Positions 41,746 to 51,824 of a DNA stretch of 64,000 nucleotides are shown one piece after another. The notes beneath the pieces are model-generated. The model ran no database searches and was not told the DNA's origin. It saw only the letters and a program-made list of their open reading frames with translations. Where the stretch lies: assembly GCF_017744555.1 (NCBI RefSeq), contig NZ_JAGIBD010000007.1, positions 159,436-223,435 of the forward strand, in the 5' to 3' direction. This DNA comes from Cellulomonas sp. (GTDB taxonomy: Bacteria > Actinomycetota > Actinomycetes > Actinomycetales > Cellulomonadaceae). Position numbers and translations under genes: made by a program. Position 1 is the first letter of the stretch. Each line of letters opens with the position of its first letter.

Positions 41746-44700
41746 TCAGTAGACGTCGCGCACGTACCGCTTCTCGGCGGCGAGCTGCTCGACGTAGGCG
41801 GACGCCTCCTCGGGCGACAGCCGGCCCCACGTCTGCGCCACGTCGTGGAGCGCGGCGTGCACGTCCTTCGCCATCCGGCTCGCGTCACCGCACACGTAGA
41901 AGTGCGCGCCGTCCTGCAGCCACGACCACAGCGCGCTGCCCTGCTGGCGCATGAGGTCCTGCACGTACACCTTGTGCCGCTGCTCGCGCGAGAACGCCAG
42001 GCTGAGCCGTGAGAGGAGCCCGTCGTCCTGCATCTGGCGCAGCTCGTCGCGGTAGTAGAAGTCCGTATCCGAGTGCCGCTCGCCGAAGAACAGCCAGTTG
42101 CGCCCCTCGTGGCCCAGCGCCCGGCGCTCCTGCAGGAACGCGCGGAACGGCGCGACCCCCGTGCCCGGGCCGACCATGATCATCGGCGTGCTCGGGTCCG
42201 ACGGCGGCCGGAAGTGGGCGGACCGCTGCACGAACACCGGGACGTGCGTGTCGTGGCCACGGTCCGCGAGGAACGTCGAGCAGACCCCGTGCCGGCGGCG
42301 GCCCTGGTGCTCGAACCGGACGGCCGACACCGTCAGGTGCACCTCGCGCTCGTGGTGCCGCGGGCTCGACGAGATCGAGTACAGCCGCGGCTGCAGCCGC
42401 TTCGTCACGCCGAGCCACTCGTCGACGTCGGCCCGCACCCGGTGCTCGGCCAGGACGTCGACCGACTGCCGGCCCCAGAGGTAGCTCTGCAGGCTCGTCG
42501 TGTTGTCCTGCCGCAGCAGCCGCCCGAGCTCGTGGTGCTGCGCGCGGTCCTGCACGAACCGCAGCAGGTCCGGGGTGATCCGCAGGATCTCCAGGTGGTG
42601 GCGCGCCGCGTCGACCAGCGCCATCGGCTCGAGCCCGTCGAGCTCGACCACGGTGTCCCCGTCCAGGCCCGTGACGTGCAGCCACTCCTCGACCGCCTCC
42701 GGGCTGTTGGTCGGCCACACGCCGAGCGCGTCGCCCGCCTCGTACGCGAACTCGTCGTCGTCCACCGCGAACGCGAAGCTGCGCACGTCCTTCGTCGACC
42801 CCGCCGCGCTCAGCCGCTGGTTGCGGACCAGCCGGGTCGGCAGGGGAGAGGTGCGGGTGTAGCGGCTCGTCCTGGGGCGCTGCGTCGGCGCCTCGGCCAC
42901 GTCCCGGGCATCCGCAGCGCCCGGGGCCGCGAGCAGGCCCCGGACCGTCGCGAGCCACCGGTCCGCGGGCTCGGACTCGCCCGGCTCGACGTTCACGCGG
43001 TCCGTCAGCCGCGTCGCGCCCAGCTCGGCGAGCCGCGCGTCGAGCCGACGCCCGTGGCCGCAGAAGTCGTCGTACGACGAGTCCCCGAACGCCAGCACCG
43101 CGTACCGGGTGCCGGCCAGCGTGCCGACGGCGTCCGACGACAGCGCGTTCCAGAACCGGGTGCCGTTGTCCGGCGCGTCGCCGTCGCCGAACGTGCTCGT
43201 CACGAGCAGCACCGTGCGGCCGCCCGCGAGGTCCGCGACGTCGAACCGGTCCATGCTCACCAGGTCGACGGCCATGCCCGCAGCCCGCAGCTCGGCCGCG
43301 AACCGCTCCGCGTGCTCCTCGGCGTTGCCGGTCTGCGACGCCCACAGCAGCAGCACCGATGCCGGCGCGGGGATCGCGGGGTCAGCGACAGGGGCGGTCG
43401 TCGGGAAGGCGCTGACGCCGCCGGCGCGGGAGAACAGCCCGGCGAGCATCCCGTCGACCCAGGCGCGGGTCGCGGGGTCGAACGGCGCCGCGGGCGGGAG
43501 GACCGGCACACCCGTCTGCCCCTGCTGCCGCATCGACCACAGGAGGCCGCGCACGTACTCGGCCTGCTCGCGGGACAGGTCCGGCGCGGCGTGCTCGAGC
43601 CCGAGGGCGGCGCCGACGGCCGCCGCGGCCGAACCGTCCTCCGCCGGCACGTCCGGCACGGACGCCGGCGGCTTCTCGACGACCGGCGCGACGGCGGCCT
43701 CGACCCGTGTCAGCGTCACGGCGCACACCTTGAGCTCGGGCTGGAACGACATCGGGTCGACGGCGTCGTTCGTCACCGCGTTGATCGCCAGGTACTCGCC
43801 GAACTGGTCGTTCCAGTGGATCGGCGCGAAGCAGGCGCCCGGTCGGACCCGGTCGCTGACCACGGCGGGCAGCACCGCACGCCCGCGGCGCGAGGCGATC
43901 TCGACCTGGTCGCCCTCGGCAATCTCCAGTCGGGAGGCGTCGACCGGATGGATCTCCACGAAGGGTCCGGGGTTGAGCTTCGTCAGCGCCGGGACCTTGC
44001 CCGTCTTCGTCATGGTGTGCCACTGGTGCTGCAGGCGGCCGGTGTTGAGCACGAACGGGTAGGCGTCGTCCGGGAGCTCGGCGGCGTCCAGGTGCGGGCG
44101 GGGGAAGAACTGCGCGCGGCCGTTCGGGGTCGCGAACGCCAAGGCCGGCGTGGACCCGTCGGGCGCGACGAGCAGCCGTTGGCTCACGCCGTCGTTGAGG
44201 TACCGGATCGGCGCGCGGTCGTCGTCGCGGCCCGGCGGGGCCGGCCACTGCACGGGCGTCTCGCGGAGCCGGTCGTACGTCACGCCGCGCAGGTCGTAGC
44301 CCGTGCGCGGGTTCCAGAACTGCCGCAGCTCGTCGAACACCTCCTCGGCGTCCGCGTACGTGAACGCGTCGGCGAAGCCCATCGCGCATGCGACCTCGGC
44401 GATGATCCGCCAGTCCGGCATCGCCTCGCCGACCGGGTCGGCGGCCTGCTGGTTGAGCGTGAGGTTCCGCTCCGAGTTGACCGTGACGTACGTCGACTCG
44501 GCCCACAGCGTGCCCGGCAGCAGGATGTCGGCGTACGCGTTCGTCTCGGTCTCGAGGAACACGTCCTGCGCGATGACGAGCTCGCACGCCTCGAGCCCCT
44601 GGATGGCCGTGCTGCGGTTCGCGACGGACGCGACCGGGTTCGTGCAGATGACCCAGCAGGCCTTGACCGTGCCGTCGGCCATCTGCCGGAACAGGTCGAC

Positions 44701-45885
44701 CGTGCCGGTGCCGACGTCGGTGCGCAGCGTCCCGGCGGCCACGCCCCAGGCGTCCTCGACGAACGCCCGGTCGTCGGCGTCGACCACGGACCGCTGACCC
44801 GGCAGGCCGGGACCCATGTACCCCATCTCGCGGCCGCCCATCGCGTTGGGCTGACCTGTCAGCGAGAACGGTCCGCTGCCCGGTGTGCAGATCGCGCCCG
44901 TCGCGAGGTGCAGGTTGCAGATGGCGTTGGTGCTCCACGTGCCGTGCGTGCTCTGGTTGAGCCCCATCGTCCAGCACGTCATCCAGCGCTCGGCCTCGCC
45001 GATCCACTGCGCCGCCTGCCGCAGGTCGGCCTCCGGGATGCCGGTGATCGCCGCGACCCGGTCCGGCGGGTAGTCCGCGAGGTGGTCGAGCATCGCGTCC
45101 CAGCCGTCGGTGAACCGGTCGATGAAGTCCTGGTCCGTGTGGCCCGCCTCGACCAGCAGGTGCAGCAGCCCGTTGAGCAGCGCGAGGTCCGTGCCGGGCT
45201 CGACCTGCAGGAACAGGTCGGCCTTCTCGGCGGTGGCCGTGCGACGCGGGTCGACGACGATCAGCTTCGCACCCGCCTTGACCCGGTCCAGCATGCGCAG
45301 GTGCAGGATCGGGTGGCAGTCCGCCATGTTCGCGCCGATGACGAAGAAGAGGTCGGCGTGGTCGAAGTCCTGGTACGACCCGGGCGGCCCGTCGGAGCCG
45401 AGCGACTGCTTGTAGCCCGTGCCCGCACTCGCCATGCACAGCCGCGAGTTCGACTCGATCTGGTTCGTGCCGACGAACCCCTTGGCGAGCTTGTTCGCGA
45501 GGTACTGCGCCTCGAGCGACATCTGCCCCGACACGTACAGCGCGATCGCGTCCGGCCCGAACTCGTCGAGGATCGCGCGCAGCCGCGCGGCGGCCTCGAT
45601 GATGGCGTCCGCGATCGGTGCGGGCTCGGCCGGCGCGTCGCGGCGCGGGCGGACGAACGCGGTCTCCAGACGGCCGCCGGCCGACAGCATCGCCGCGCTC
45701 GTGGCCCCCTTGGTGCACAGCCGGCCGAAGTTCGTCGGGTGGTCCTTGTCGCCCGACGCCTTCAGCACGGTGCGTCTGCCCGACGACGGGTCGCGTCCGA
45801 TCTGCAGGACCATGCCGCAGCCCACACCGCAGTACGAGCACGACGACCTCACGGTGTCGGGCGCGGGCGCGGTCGTGGGGTCCAT
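41746..45885 (-). CDS. Nitrate reductase / diflavin reductase fusion
   Basis: A 1379-residue fusion. N-terminal part (about 1-700) is an assimilatory nitrate reductase: [4Fe-4S] ligands CSYCGVGC ... [28 protein letters not shown] then GPPGSYQDF with the Mo-ligand Cys, and a molybdopterin-binding C-terminus ([17 protein letters not shown]). A linker (about 780-835) reads [17 protein letters not shown], typical of sulfite reductase flavoprotein. Then an FMN flavodoxin (about 840-985; [17 protein letters not shown]) and a CPR-type FAD/NADPH module (about 1005-1379; [43 protein letters not shown], ending KRYVRDVY). The protein should pass electrons from NADPH through FAD, FMN and Fe-S to molybdenum. 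The start at 45885 is the first Met before CSYC and is uncertain. No nitrite reductase or nitrate transporter is adjacent. Confidence 0.93.
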   Translation of the reverse strand: MDPTTAPAPDTVRSSCSYCGVGCGMVLQIGRDPSSGRRTVLKASGDKDHPTNFGRLCTKGATSAAMLSAGGRLETAFVRPRRDAPAEPAPIADAIIEAAARLRAILDEFGPDAIALYVSGQMSLEAQYLANKLAKGFVGTNQIESNSRLCMASAGTGYKQSLGSDGPPGSYQDFDHADLFFVIGANMADCHPILHLRMLDRVKAGAKLIVVDPRRTATAEKADLFLQVEPGTDLALLNGLLHLLVEAGHTDQDFIDRFTDGWDAMLDHLADYPPDRVAAITGIPEADLRQAAQWIGEAERWMTCWTMGLNQSTHGTWSTNAICNLHLATGAICTPGSGPFSLTGQPNAMGGREMGYMGPGLPGQRSVVDADDRAFVEDAWGVAAGTLRTDVGTGTVDLFRQMADGTVKACWVICTNPVASVANRSTAIQGLEACELVIAQDVFLETETNAYADILLPGTLWAESTYVTVNSERNLTLNQQAADPVGEAMPDWRIIAEVACAMGFADAFTYADAEEVFDELRQFWNPRTGYDLRGVTYDRLRETPVQWPAPPGRDDDRAPIRYLNDGVSQRLLVAPDGSTPALAFATPNGRAQFFPRPHLDAAELPDDAYPFVLNTGRLQHQWHTMTKTGKVPALTKLNPGPFVEIHPVDASRLEIAEGDQVEIASRRGRAVLPAVVSDRVRPGACFAPIHWNDQFGEYLAINAVTNDAVDPMSFQPELKVCAVTLTRVEAAVAPVVEKPPASVPDVPAEDGSAAAAVGAALGLEHAAPDLSREQAEYVRGLLWSMRQQGQTGVPVLPPAAPFDPATRAWVDGMLAGLFSRAGGVSAFPTTAPVADPAIPAPASVLLLWASQTGNAEEHAERFAAELRAAGMAVDLVSMDRFDVADLAGGRTVLLVTSTFGDGDAPDNGTRFWNALSSDAVGTLAGTRYAVLAFGDSSYDDFCGHGRRLDARLAELGATRLTDRVNVEPGESEPADRWLATVRGLLAAPGAADARDVAEAPTQRPRTSRYTRTSPLPTRLVRNQRLSAAGSTKDVRSFAFAVDDDEFAYEAGDALGVWPTNSPEAVEEWLHVTGLDGDTVVELDGLEPMALVDAARHHLEILRITPDLLRFVQDRAQHHELGRLLRQDNTTSLQSYLWGRQSVDVLAEHRVRADVDEWLGVTKRLQPRLYSISSSPRHHEREVHLTVSAVRFEHQGRRRHGVCSTFLADRGHDTHVPVFVQRSAHFRPPSDPSTPMIMVGPGTGVAPFRAFLQERRALGHEGRNWLFFGERHSDTDFYYRDELRQMQDDGLLSRLSLAFSREQRHKVYVQDLMRQQGSALWSWLQDGAHFYVCGDASRMAKDVHAALHDVAQTWGRLSPEEASAYVEQLAAEKRYVRDVY

Positions 45886-45990
45886 GCACCCATGAAGCCA
45901 GGTCGTTGTTCCCGCACCGTGACGCGATTGTGTCGGGCGCGGCACAACGCCCTCACGGCGGTGCGGCCAGGGCTGTGCGGAACGCGCGCC

Positions 45991-46998
45991 TCAGGGCTGG
46001 ACGAGGTGCCGGGCCAGACGCGGCTCCGGCACGCTCGACAGCCGCGTCGCCCACGGCTGCAGCCGGACGAGCTCGTCGACCACCATGCGCCAGCGCCGTT
46101 CGGCGGCCCGCAGGTGGTCGGCGACGTCGTCGGGGGCGATGTGCCCGGAGCTGTGGACGCCCGACGCGGCGTCCACCGAGTCGAGGCCCCGGCGAATGGT
46201 GCTGCGCGCGGCCCGGTACCCGGGGGAGTCGCGCCCCTCGGCGGGCGTCAGCACCTCGAGCACGGCGGCGGCGTCGTCGAACATGGACCTGACCAGCGCG
46301 AGCGCGGCCGGGCGGTCGGCGGGGGAGAGCCGGTGCGCGCCGTCCGCGAGCGTCGTGAGCGCCGTCGACCCCGCGAGCCGCTGCACGGTCGTGGGCAGCG
46401 TGTGCGGGTCGACGTGCATCTCGAGGAGCAGCGCCATCGTGCGGCCGAGGACCGTCTCGTCGCGCTCCCGCTCGACCCGCTGCCGCTCGGCCGCCTCGCG
46501 CTCCTCCTGCTCGGCGCGCAGCACCGCCGCGTGCGCCTCGCGCTCGAACCGCTCCGCCTCCAGCCGCGCCGCCGTCGCGTGCCGGGCGACGCGTTCGGCG
46601 GCCGACCGCACGCGGTGCTCGCTCTCGTTCTGGCCGCGCAGCACGAGCTCGCGCGCCGTCTGGTTGAACGGTGCCGCATACCCGTCGTCCGTGTACCCGA
46701 ACAGCGAGACGCGGTGCTCGTCGGCCCACAGCACCGCCGTCTTGGTGTAGCCCGACCGGGAGTAGAAGGCCGCCGCCCGGGTCCCGGCCGCGGCGTGGAG
46801 CTGCTCGACGGCCTCGCGCTCGACCGGGCGGTGCTCGTGGTCCACGCGCGCGACGAGGTCGGGCCCCTCCAGGTCGACGCCGGCCGGCGCGTCGGGCAGC
46901 GCGACCCGCACACCCGTGCGGGCCAGCACCGTGCGGGCGTGCCGCTCGGCGAACCGCTCCGCCTCTCGTCGGCGCGGGTCCTTGCCCGCTGCGCTCAC
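45991..46998 (-). CDS. Hypothetical protein with degenerate Mrr-like nuclease domain and coiled coil
   Basis: A 335-residue protein. The region about 45-115 (DLEGPDLVARVDHEHRPVEREAV then EQLH, FYSRSGYTKTAVLWADEHRVSLFGY) follows the Mrr/PD-(D/E)xK restriction endonuclease-like pattern, but where active enzymes have E-x-K, here is ARVDH, so catalysis is doubtful. Residues 125-185 are a charged Arg/Glu/Ala coiled coil. The C-terminal part (about 190-335) is unassigned helical sequence. GAGGAG lies 5-10 nt before the GTG start. Not recognised as any characterised family. Confidence 0.72.
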   Translation of the reverse strand: MSAAGKDPRRREAERFAERHARTVLARTGVRVALPDAPAGVDLEGPDLVARVDHEHRPVEREAVEQLHAAAGTRAAAFYSRSGYTKTAVLWADEHRVSLFGYTDDGYAAPFNQTARELVLRGQNESEHRVRSAAERVARHATAARLEAERFEREAHAAVLRAEQEEREAAERQRVERERDETVLGRTMALLLEMHVDPHTLPTTVQRLAGSTALTTLADGAHRLSPADRPAALALVRSMFDDAAAVLEVLTPAEGRDSPGYRAARSTIRRGLDSVDAASGVHSSGHIAPDDVADHLRAAERRWRMVVDELVRLQPWATRLSSVPEPRLARHLVQP

Positions 46999-47344
46999 GA
47001 CCGCTCCTCGCTCGTGCCGAATCCAGCAGGACGACGCTAGGGGGCGGTGGGTCGGCGTGCGTTCGGCCGCTCGGGTGACCTGCGGGTGACATCCGCCGGC
47101 CGACCCGGACGGACCGTGACGAACCGCCCGGCGCGCCGCCCGGAAGGCGGCGATCCGGCCCGGGTCGTCCGTTGACGGTCATCCGGGCGCGACGACCGCC
47201 TCGCGGGGTGCGTTCTCACCGGGACGACGGTCCCCGTCTTGTATGTTGCGGACAGCCGGCCGAGGACCGCGCCGTGGACCACGTGCTGCGGACGGGTGCT
47301 GCGGACCGGGCGCCGTGGACCGAGCCCCTCGAAGGAGCGCACCG
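46999..47344. other. Intergenic region between divergent genes
   Basis: 346 nt with no gene I can support. It contains a small GACGG-TCC-CCGTC hairpin (about 47226-47238) next to TTGTATGTT (47239-47247), the only AT-rich spot and a possible -10 region for the rightward gene. A region of short direct repeats (GTGCTGCGGAC and CGCCGTGGACC, each twice) lies at about 47270-47325. Confidence 0.5.
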
Positions 47345-48484
47345 ATGGCTTCCCCGCAGGGCCTCGCGCCCGCCACCCGCACGCTGCTGACGCTCGCCGC
47401 CTTCGTCGTCGCGCTCGCGGGCGTGCACGCCGCTCAGGACATCCTCGCGCCCGTCGTGCTCGCCGCGGTGCTCGTGGTGATCGTGCACCCGATCCGGCAC
47501 CCGTTGGAGCGGCGCGGCTGGCCGCGGTGGCTCGCGACGACCACCGTCATCGTCACCGCGTACCTCATTCTCGCGGTGCTCATGGCGATGCTGGTGTTCG
47601 CGGGGGTCCGGTTCGCCGCCCTCGTGCAGGACTTCCTGCCCGAGCTCCAGTCCGCCGCGAGCGCGGTGACGGACCGGCTCGCGGAGCTCGGCCTCGACCA
47701 GCAGGCCGCCGACGCGGCCGCCGACTTCCTCAACCCGTCCGCACTGCTCAGCGTCGCGACGACCGTGAGCGGCACGGTCGTCAACGTGGCGAGCACGCTG
47801 TTCGTGGTCGTCACCTACATCCTGTTCATGTCCGTCGACGCCGCGCGGTACGACGGCGCGCGCGGCCTGTTCGGGTCGGAGCGTCGCAGCGAGCTCGACC
47901 GCGCGACGGCCCTCAACGTCGGCGTCCGCCGGTACTTCGTGGTGAGCGCCACGTTCGGTGGCATCGTCGCCGTGATCGACGGGCTCGCGCTGCTGTGGCT
48001 GGGTGTCCCGGCGCCGGCCGTGTGGGCGATCCTCGCGTTCGTCACCAACTTCATCCCGAACATCGGGTTCGTGCTCGGTGTCATCCCGCCCACCGTGCTC
48101 GCCCTCGTGGTGGGCGGGTGGCCGCTCGCGCTCGCGGTCGTGGCGGTCTACAGCATCGTCAACGTGGTGCTGCAGGTGCTCGTGCAGCCGAAGTTCGTGG
48201 CCGACGCCGTCAACATCACGCTCACGCTCAGCTTCGCGTCCGTGGTGTTCTGGACGTTCGTGATCGGCCCGCTCGGCGCGATCCTCGCGGTGCCGCTCAC
48301 GCTGCTCACCCGGGCGATGCTGCTGCAGGGCGGTGCGCCGACGGCCTGGTACGCGTGGCTCTCGGGCGACGACGCCGTGCCGACCCCGGACGGCCCTCAG
48401 TCGCCGCCGTCGTCTGGTGCGCCGCCCGCCGAACGGACCGAGCCGCCCGCGCCGACCGACGACCCGGACCCGGTCCCCGCCTGA
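47345..48484 (+). CDS. AI-2E family transporter (PerM/YdiK type)
   Basis: A 379-residue membrane protein with 7-8 helices, the PerM-type pattern of two N-terminal helices, a soluble middle part and a C-terminal helix bundle (AFVTNFIPNIGFVLGVIPPTVLALV, NVVLQVLVQPKFV, FWTFVIGPLGAILAVPLTLL). Family members are exporters of small molecules or ions; the AI-2 label is historical. The tail is Pro/Asp-rich and disordered. GAAGGAG lies 6 nt before ATG 47345. Confidence 0.93.
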   Translation: MASPQGLAPATRTLLTLAAFVVALAGVHAAQDILAPVVLAAVLVVIVHPIRHPLERRGWPRWLATTTVIVTAYLILAVLMAMLVFAGVRFAALVQDFLPELQSAASAVTDRLAELGLDQQAADAAADFLNPSALLSVATTVSGTVVNVASTLFVVVTYILFMSVDAARYDGARGLFGSERRSELDRATALNVGVRRYFVVSATFGGIVAVIDGLALLWLGVPAPAVWAILAFVTNFIPNIGFVLGVIPPTVLALVVGGWPLALAVVAVYSIVNVVLQVLVQPKFVADAVNITLTLSFASVVFWTFVIGPLGAILAVPLTLLTRAMLLQGGAPTAWYAWLSGDDAVPTPDGPQSPPSSGAPPAERTEPPAPTDDPDPVPA

Positions 48485-48516
48485 TCCTGCCCGTCGGCGG
48501 GGCCTCGGCCGCTGCG

Positions 48517-49029
48517 TCAGCGACCGGGGCGGACCGGGTCCGCGGCGGCCGTGACCCGGGTCCTCAGGAGGCTGAGGTCCGGTTCGGGCACGAGCGCCGC
48601 CGGGATCGCGCCCCATCGGCCCGTCGAGCGCCACTGCAGGAACACCACGTCGCCCCGCACCTCGACCCGGCGGACGGACCGGTAGGTCCGCACCGTCCGG
48701 TTGCCACCGAGCTCGATGCGCAGACCTTCGGGCTCGACCGCCGCCCGCAGCTCGGTCCCCGGGGCGAGCTCGTCCAGGGTGCACCGCAGCAGCCGGCGGT
48801 AGCCGAGCAGCAGCAGCGCCGCGGTGAACGCCGCGACGACGAGGAACACCCAGCCGCCGCGGAGCGTGAGCCCGGCGAGGGCCTCCAGCACGGCCAGCGC
48901 CACGATCCACGCCCCTGCGCCCTTCGTCGCGTAGCGCGTGAACTGCACCCGGGCGACGTGCCGAGCGAGCGCGGCGTCCGCGACAAGGGTCCGGACGGGG
49001 GTGGCGGCAGGCATGTCGGTGTGTTCCAC
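48517..49029 (-). CDS. YcxB-like membrane protein
   Basis: A 170-residue protein with two adjacent membrane helices (AWIVALAVLEALAGLTL and WVFLVVAAFTAALLLLGY) followed by a small beta domain (LRIELGGNRTVRTYRSVRRVEVRGDVVFLQW), the layout of YcxB-like proteins. GTG 49029 is chosen because TACGCT lies 6 nt upstream; the Met five codons in is the alternative. Function unknown. Confidence 0.75.
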   Translation of the reverse strand: MEHTDMPAATPVRTLVADAALARHVARVQFTRYATKGAGAWIVALAVLEALAGLTLRGGWVFLVVAAFTAALLLLGYRRLLRCTLDELAPGTELRAAVEPEGLRIELGGNRTVRTYRSVRRVEVRGDVVFLQWRSTGRWGAIPAALVPEPDLSLLRTRVTAAADPVRPGR

Positions 49030-49035
49030 ACGCGG

Positions 49036-49041
49036 AGCGTA
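49036..49041 (-). promoter_or_regulatory. -10 element of a leaderless transcript
   Basis: TACGCT on the minus strand ends 6 nt before the GTG of the YcxB-like gene. Confidence 0.45.
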
Positions 49042-49127
49042 GGGCCGGGCACGGCACACAGGGGCGATGTCCGGCCGGGTGACGTCCCCCCGCACCGGGT
49101 CGACGACGGGGTGCGCGCGGGGCCCGG

Positions 49128-50150
49128 TCAGCGGCGGGCGACCGTCGAGCCGCGGATCACCAGCCGGGGGTCGACGAACTGGGTGCCCGTGCCGATGTCC
49201 TTGCCGTCCAGCGCGGCGAAGACCCACTGCGCGGCGGTGCGCCCGAGCTGCTGCAGGTTCGCGTCGATGCTGGTGAGCTCGGGCCGGGAGTTGGTGGTGA
49301 GGACCTCCCAGTTGTCGAAGCCCATCACCGCGACGTCGTCGGGCACGGACCGCCCGAGGTCGTGCACCATGTCGAGCGCGCCGCGGGCGATCTGGTCGGA
49401 TCCGCACAGGATCGCGTCGATCTCGGGGTGCTGCTCGAGAAGCATGGCGGTGGCGTCGCGCCCCCACCGCTCGGACCACTCGCTGTACATCACGTCGCCG
49501 ACGAGCTCGAGCCCGGCCGCCTCGAGCGCGGCTCGCACGCCCGCGGCCCGGTCCCGGGCGGCGGCGTACGCGTGCTCGCCGGTGATGTGCGCGATCCGGG
49601 TGCGGCCGCAGGCGACGAGGTGCTCGACGGCCATGCGGCCCGCACCCGTGTTGTCGGGCGTGAGCGAGCGGTCGTCGGGGTGGTCCGACGGCGCGTAGGC
49701 GTAGACGACGGGCACGGGGATGTCGGGGCCGAGCGAGGGGCGCGGGTCCGTCTGGCGGCCCACGACGATGAGCCCGTCGACCCGGCGGCCGAGCAGGGCG
49801 CGCAGGTGGTACTGCTCGCGGATGGCGTCGCCGCGCGCGTCGCAGAGGAACACGCTGACCTGCCCGGCGCCGAACGCGTCCTCGGCGCCCATGAGGATCG
49901 GGAGGACGAACCGGCCCTCGAGGTCGCTCGTGAGCAGCCCGACCGTGCCCGTGCGTCCTGCGAGCAGGCCGCGGGCGAGCGCGTTGGGGCTGAACGAGAG
50001 GCGCTCGGCGGCCTCGACGACGCGCTGGCGGGTCGAGTCCTTGACCTGGTCGCGGCCGTTGAGCGCCTTCGAGGCGGTGGCGACCGAGACGCCGGCGAGC
50101 CGCGCGACGTCCGTCAGGGTGACGGCGCGAGCGGGGTCCGTGCGGGCCAC
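49128..50150 (-). CDS. LacI family repressor of the sugar locus
   Basis: A 340-residue LacI/GalR regulator: HTH and hinge (VTLTDVARLAGVSVATASKAL ... SPNALARGLL, about 10-62), then a periplasmic-binding-type sugar domain (VGLLTSDLEGRFVLPIL, VVYAYAPSDHPDDRSLTPDNTGAG, ITGEHAYAAARDRAAG, VMGFDNWEVLTTNSRPELTSID). AGGAGG sits 6 nt before GTG 50150. It is divergent from the binding-protein gene; an operator lies in the 293-nt gap. Inducer would be a sugar taken up by the adjacent transporter. Confidence 0.95.
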   Translation of the reverse strand: MARTDPARAVTLTDVARLAGVSVATASKALNGRDQVKDSTRQRVVEAAERLSFSPNALARGLLAGRTGTVGLLTSDLEGRFVLPILMGAEDAFGAGQVSVFLCDARGDAIREQYHLRALLGRRVDGLIVVGRQTDPRPSLGPDIPVPVVYAYAPSDHPDDRSLTPDNTGAGRMAVEHLVACGRTRIAHITGEHAYAAARDRAAGVRAALEAAGLELVGDVMYSEWSERWGRDATAMLLEQHPEIDAILCGSDQIARGALDMVHDLGRSVPDDVAVMGFDNWEVLTTNSRPELTSIDANLQQLGRTAAQWVFAALDGKDIGTGTQFVDPRLVIRGSTVARR

Positions 50151-50216
50151 GGTTCACCTCCTGTCGTGCGGGACCGGTGCTCCGGTTCGTGATCGAACTG
50201 TAACCGCCCGAACCCG

Positions 50217-50260
50217 TTGACGCGCCAGCCCATGCCGAACTATCTTCAGAAAACCTTTTC
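50217..50260 (+). promoter_or_regulatory. Sugar-operon promoter and LacI-type operator
   Basis: TTGACG (50217-50222), an 18-nt spacer and TATCTT (50241-50246) form a good sigma70-type promoter. Two nt after the -10 is GAAAACCTTTTC (50249-50260), an inverted repeat similar to LacI-family sites of the GAAAACGTTTTC type. A repressor there would block transcription start. The leader to the binding-protein gene is about 190 nt. Confidence 0.6.
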
Positions 50261-50443
50261 GGCTTCTTTCGACACTCGGCCCGGATGCTGCCTTGGTCAT
50301 TTGGGTGCACGTCAGGGCCCCTGAATGCGACATCGGGGCCTGCGGAGGGACGGGCCGATCCGCAAGGGCCGATAAGGGTTTCGCCCCATGGACCCCTGGG
50401 GTGCCGGCCGGCACCCGCTCGACGGAGAGCACGAGGAGACAGC

Positions 50444-51754
50444 ATGAGGATCACCCGCACCCGGACGGCAGGCATGCGCCTGGCCGCCGGGGTCCTGACG
50501 GCCGGCCTGCTGGTCGGCCTGGCGGCGTGCAGCAGAGCGGACGACAACAGCGGCAGCGACGGGGCCGCGGTCACCGCCGGCCCCGACGGCACCGACGACG
50601 GCACCACGCTCACCCTGTGGACCCGGGCGCCGCTCGAGAAGCAGGCCAAGCTCCTCGTCGCCGCGTACAACGAGTCGCACAAGAACCAGGTCGAGCTCAC
50701 CGTCGTGCCGAACGACGACTACGTGGCCAAGGTCGGCGCCGCCGCCGGCTCGGGCGGCCTGCCCGACCTGTTCGCTGCCGACATCGTCTACGTCCCGAAC
50801 TGGGTCAAGCAGGGCCTGTTCCAGGACCTCACCGCCCAGATCGACGGGCTGAGCTTCAAGGACGCCATCAACAAGGGTCACCTGGCCGCCGGGACCGCGG
50901 ACGGCAAGGAGCACGTGCTGCCGTTCGTCCTCGACCTGTCGATGCTGTTCTGGAACAAGGACCTCTACAAGGAGGCCGGGCTCGACCCCGACAAGGGTCC
51001 GGCGAACATGACCGAGTACGTCGCGAACGCCAAGGCGATCCAGGCGCTGGGCAAGCCGGACACGTACGGCACCGCGACCGGCCTCAATTGCGGCGGCTGC
51101 CTCGTGTTCACGTGGTTCCCGTCGGTGTGGGCCGACGGCGACCAGGTCATGAACGCGGACGGCACGGAGTCGCTGCTCAACAGCGACACCGCCAAGAGCG
51201 TCTACTCGTCCTGGAAGGACCTGTGGGACTCGGGTGCGGTGCTCCCGTCGTCCAAGGACGAGGCCGGGCCGACGTGGACGGCCGGCTTCACCGAGGGCAA
51301 GGTCGGCCAGATGTTCTACCCGGCCACCCTGCTGTCCTCGACGACCGGCTTCGACGTCGGCGTCGCGGGCATCCCCGGACCGAAGGGCGGGGAGTCGACG
51401 TTCGTCGGCGGCGACGGCATCGGCGTCTCCAAGGACTCGAAGAACGCGGCGCAGGCGTGGAACTTCCTCAACTGGATGATGTCCGAGGACGCCCAGGTGG
51501 GTGTGCTCGCCAAGGACAACGACGTCGTCTCGCGCAGCGACCTCGCGAACAACGAGTACGCCGCCAAGGACCCGCGGCTCGTCACCATCAACGAGGTGGC
51601 CGCCAAGGGCGACACCCCGGTGGCGCTCAACTTCCAGCAGGCGTTCAACGCGCCGAACAGCCCGTGGCTCACGCTCGTGCGCAACGCGGTGCTCGGTGAC
51701 GGCAGCTCGGTGGACAAGGACAACGACGAGATCACCGCGGTGCTCTCGCAGTAG
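50444..51754 (+). CDS. ABC transporter sugar-binding lipoprotein
   Basis: A 436-residue extracellular solute-binding protein, family 1 type. The N-terminus is a lipoprotein signal peptide with lipobox LAAC (Cys29), so it is anchored on the membrane surface. Core: LTLWTRAPLEKQAKLLVAAYN, GLPDLFAADIVYVPNWV, LDLSMLFWNKDLYKEAGLDP, and FVGGDGIGVSKDSKN. GAGGAGA precedes ATG 50444. First gene of the transporter operon; substrates are presumably arabinose- or galactose-containing oligosaccharides, from the downstream hydrolases. Confidence 0.95.
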   Translation: MRITRTRTAGMRLAAGVLTAGLLVGLAACSRADDNSGSDGAAVTAGPDGTDDGTTLTLWTRAPLEKQAKLLVAAYNESHKNQVELTVVPNDDYVAKVGAAAGSGGLPDLFAADIVYVPNWVKQGLFQDLTAQIDGLSFKDAINKGHLAAGTADGKEHVLPFVLDLSMLFWNKDLYKEAGLDPDKGPANMTEYVANAKAIQALGKPDTYGTATGLNCGGCLVFTWFPSVWADGDQVMNADGTESLLNSDTAKSVYSSWKDLWDSGAVLPSSKDEAGPTWTAGFTEGKVGQMFYPATLLSSTTGFDVGVAGIPGPKGGESTFVGGDGIGVSKDSKNAAQAWNFLNWMMSEDAQVGVLAKDNDVVSRSDLANNEYAAKDPRLVTINEVAAKGDTPVALNFQQAFNAPNSPWLTLVRNAVLGDGSSVDKDNDEITAVLSQ

Positions 51755-51763
51755 CCCCCCGTC

Positions 51764-51799
51764 GCGGACGCCCCCGCCCACACCGGCGGGGGCGTCCGC
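51764..51799 (+). other. 15-bp intercistronic stem-loop
   Basis: GCGGACGCCCCCGCC and its exact complement close a 6-nt loop between the binding-protein stop and the first permease start. With no T-tract, it more likely protects the upstream mRNA from exonucleases or lowers read-through, giving more binding protein than permease, as in maltose operons. Confidence 0.65.
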
Positions 51800-51824
51800 C
51801 CCGCACCGCCCGAGAGGTCTCCTC

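Noticed and set aside
42073..47040. 1655-codon open frame on the plus strand opposite the nitrate reductase fusion.
   Set aside because: It is the antisense shadow of a protein with full catalytic motifs; composition is nonsensical.
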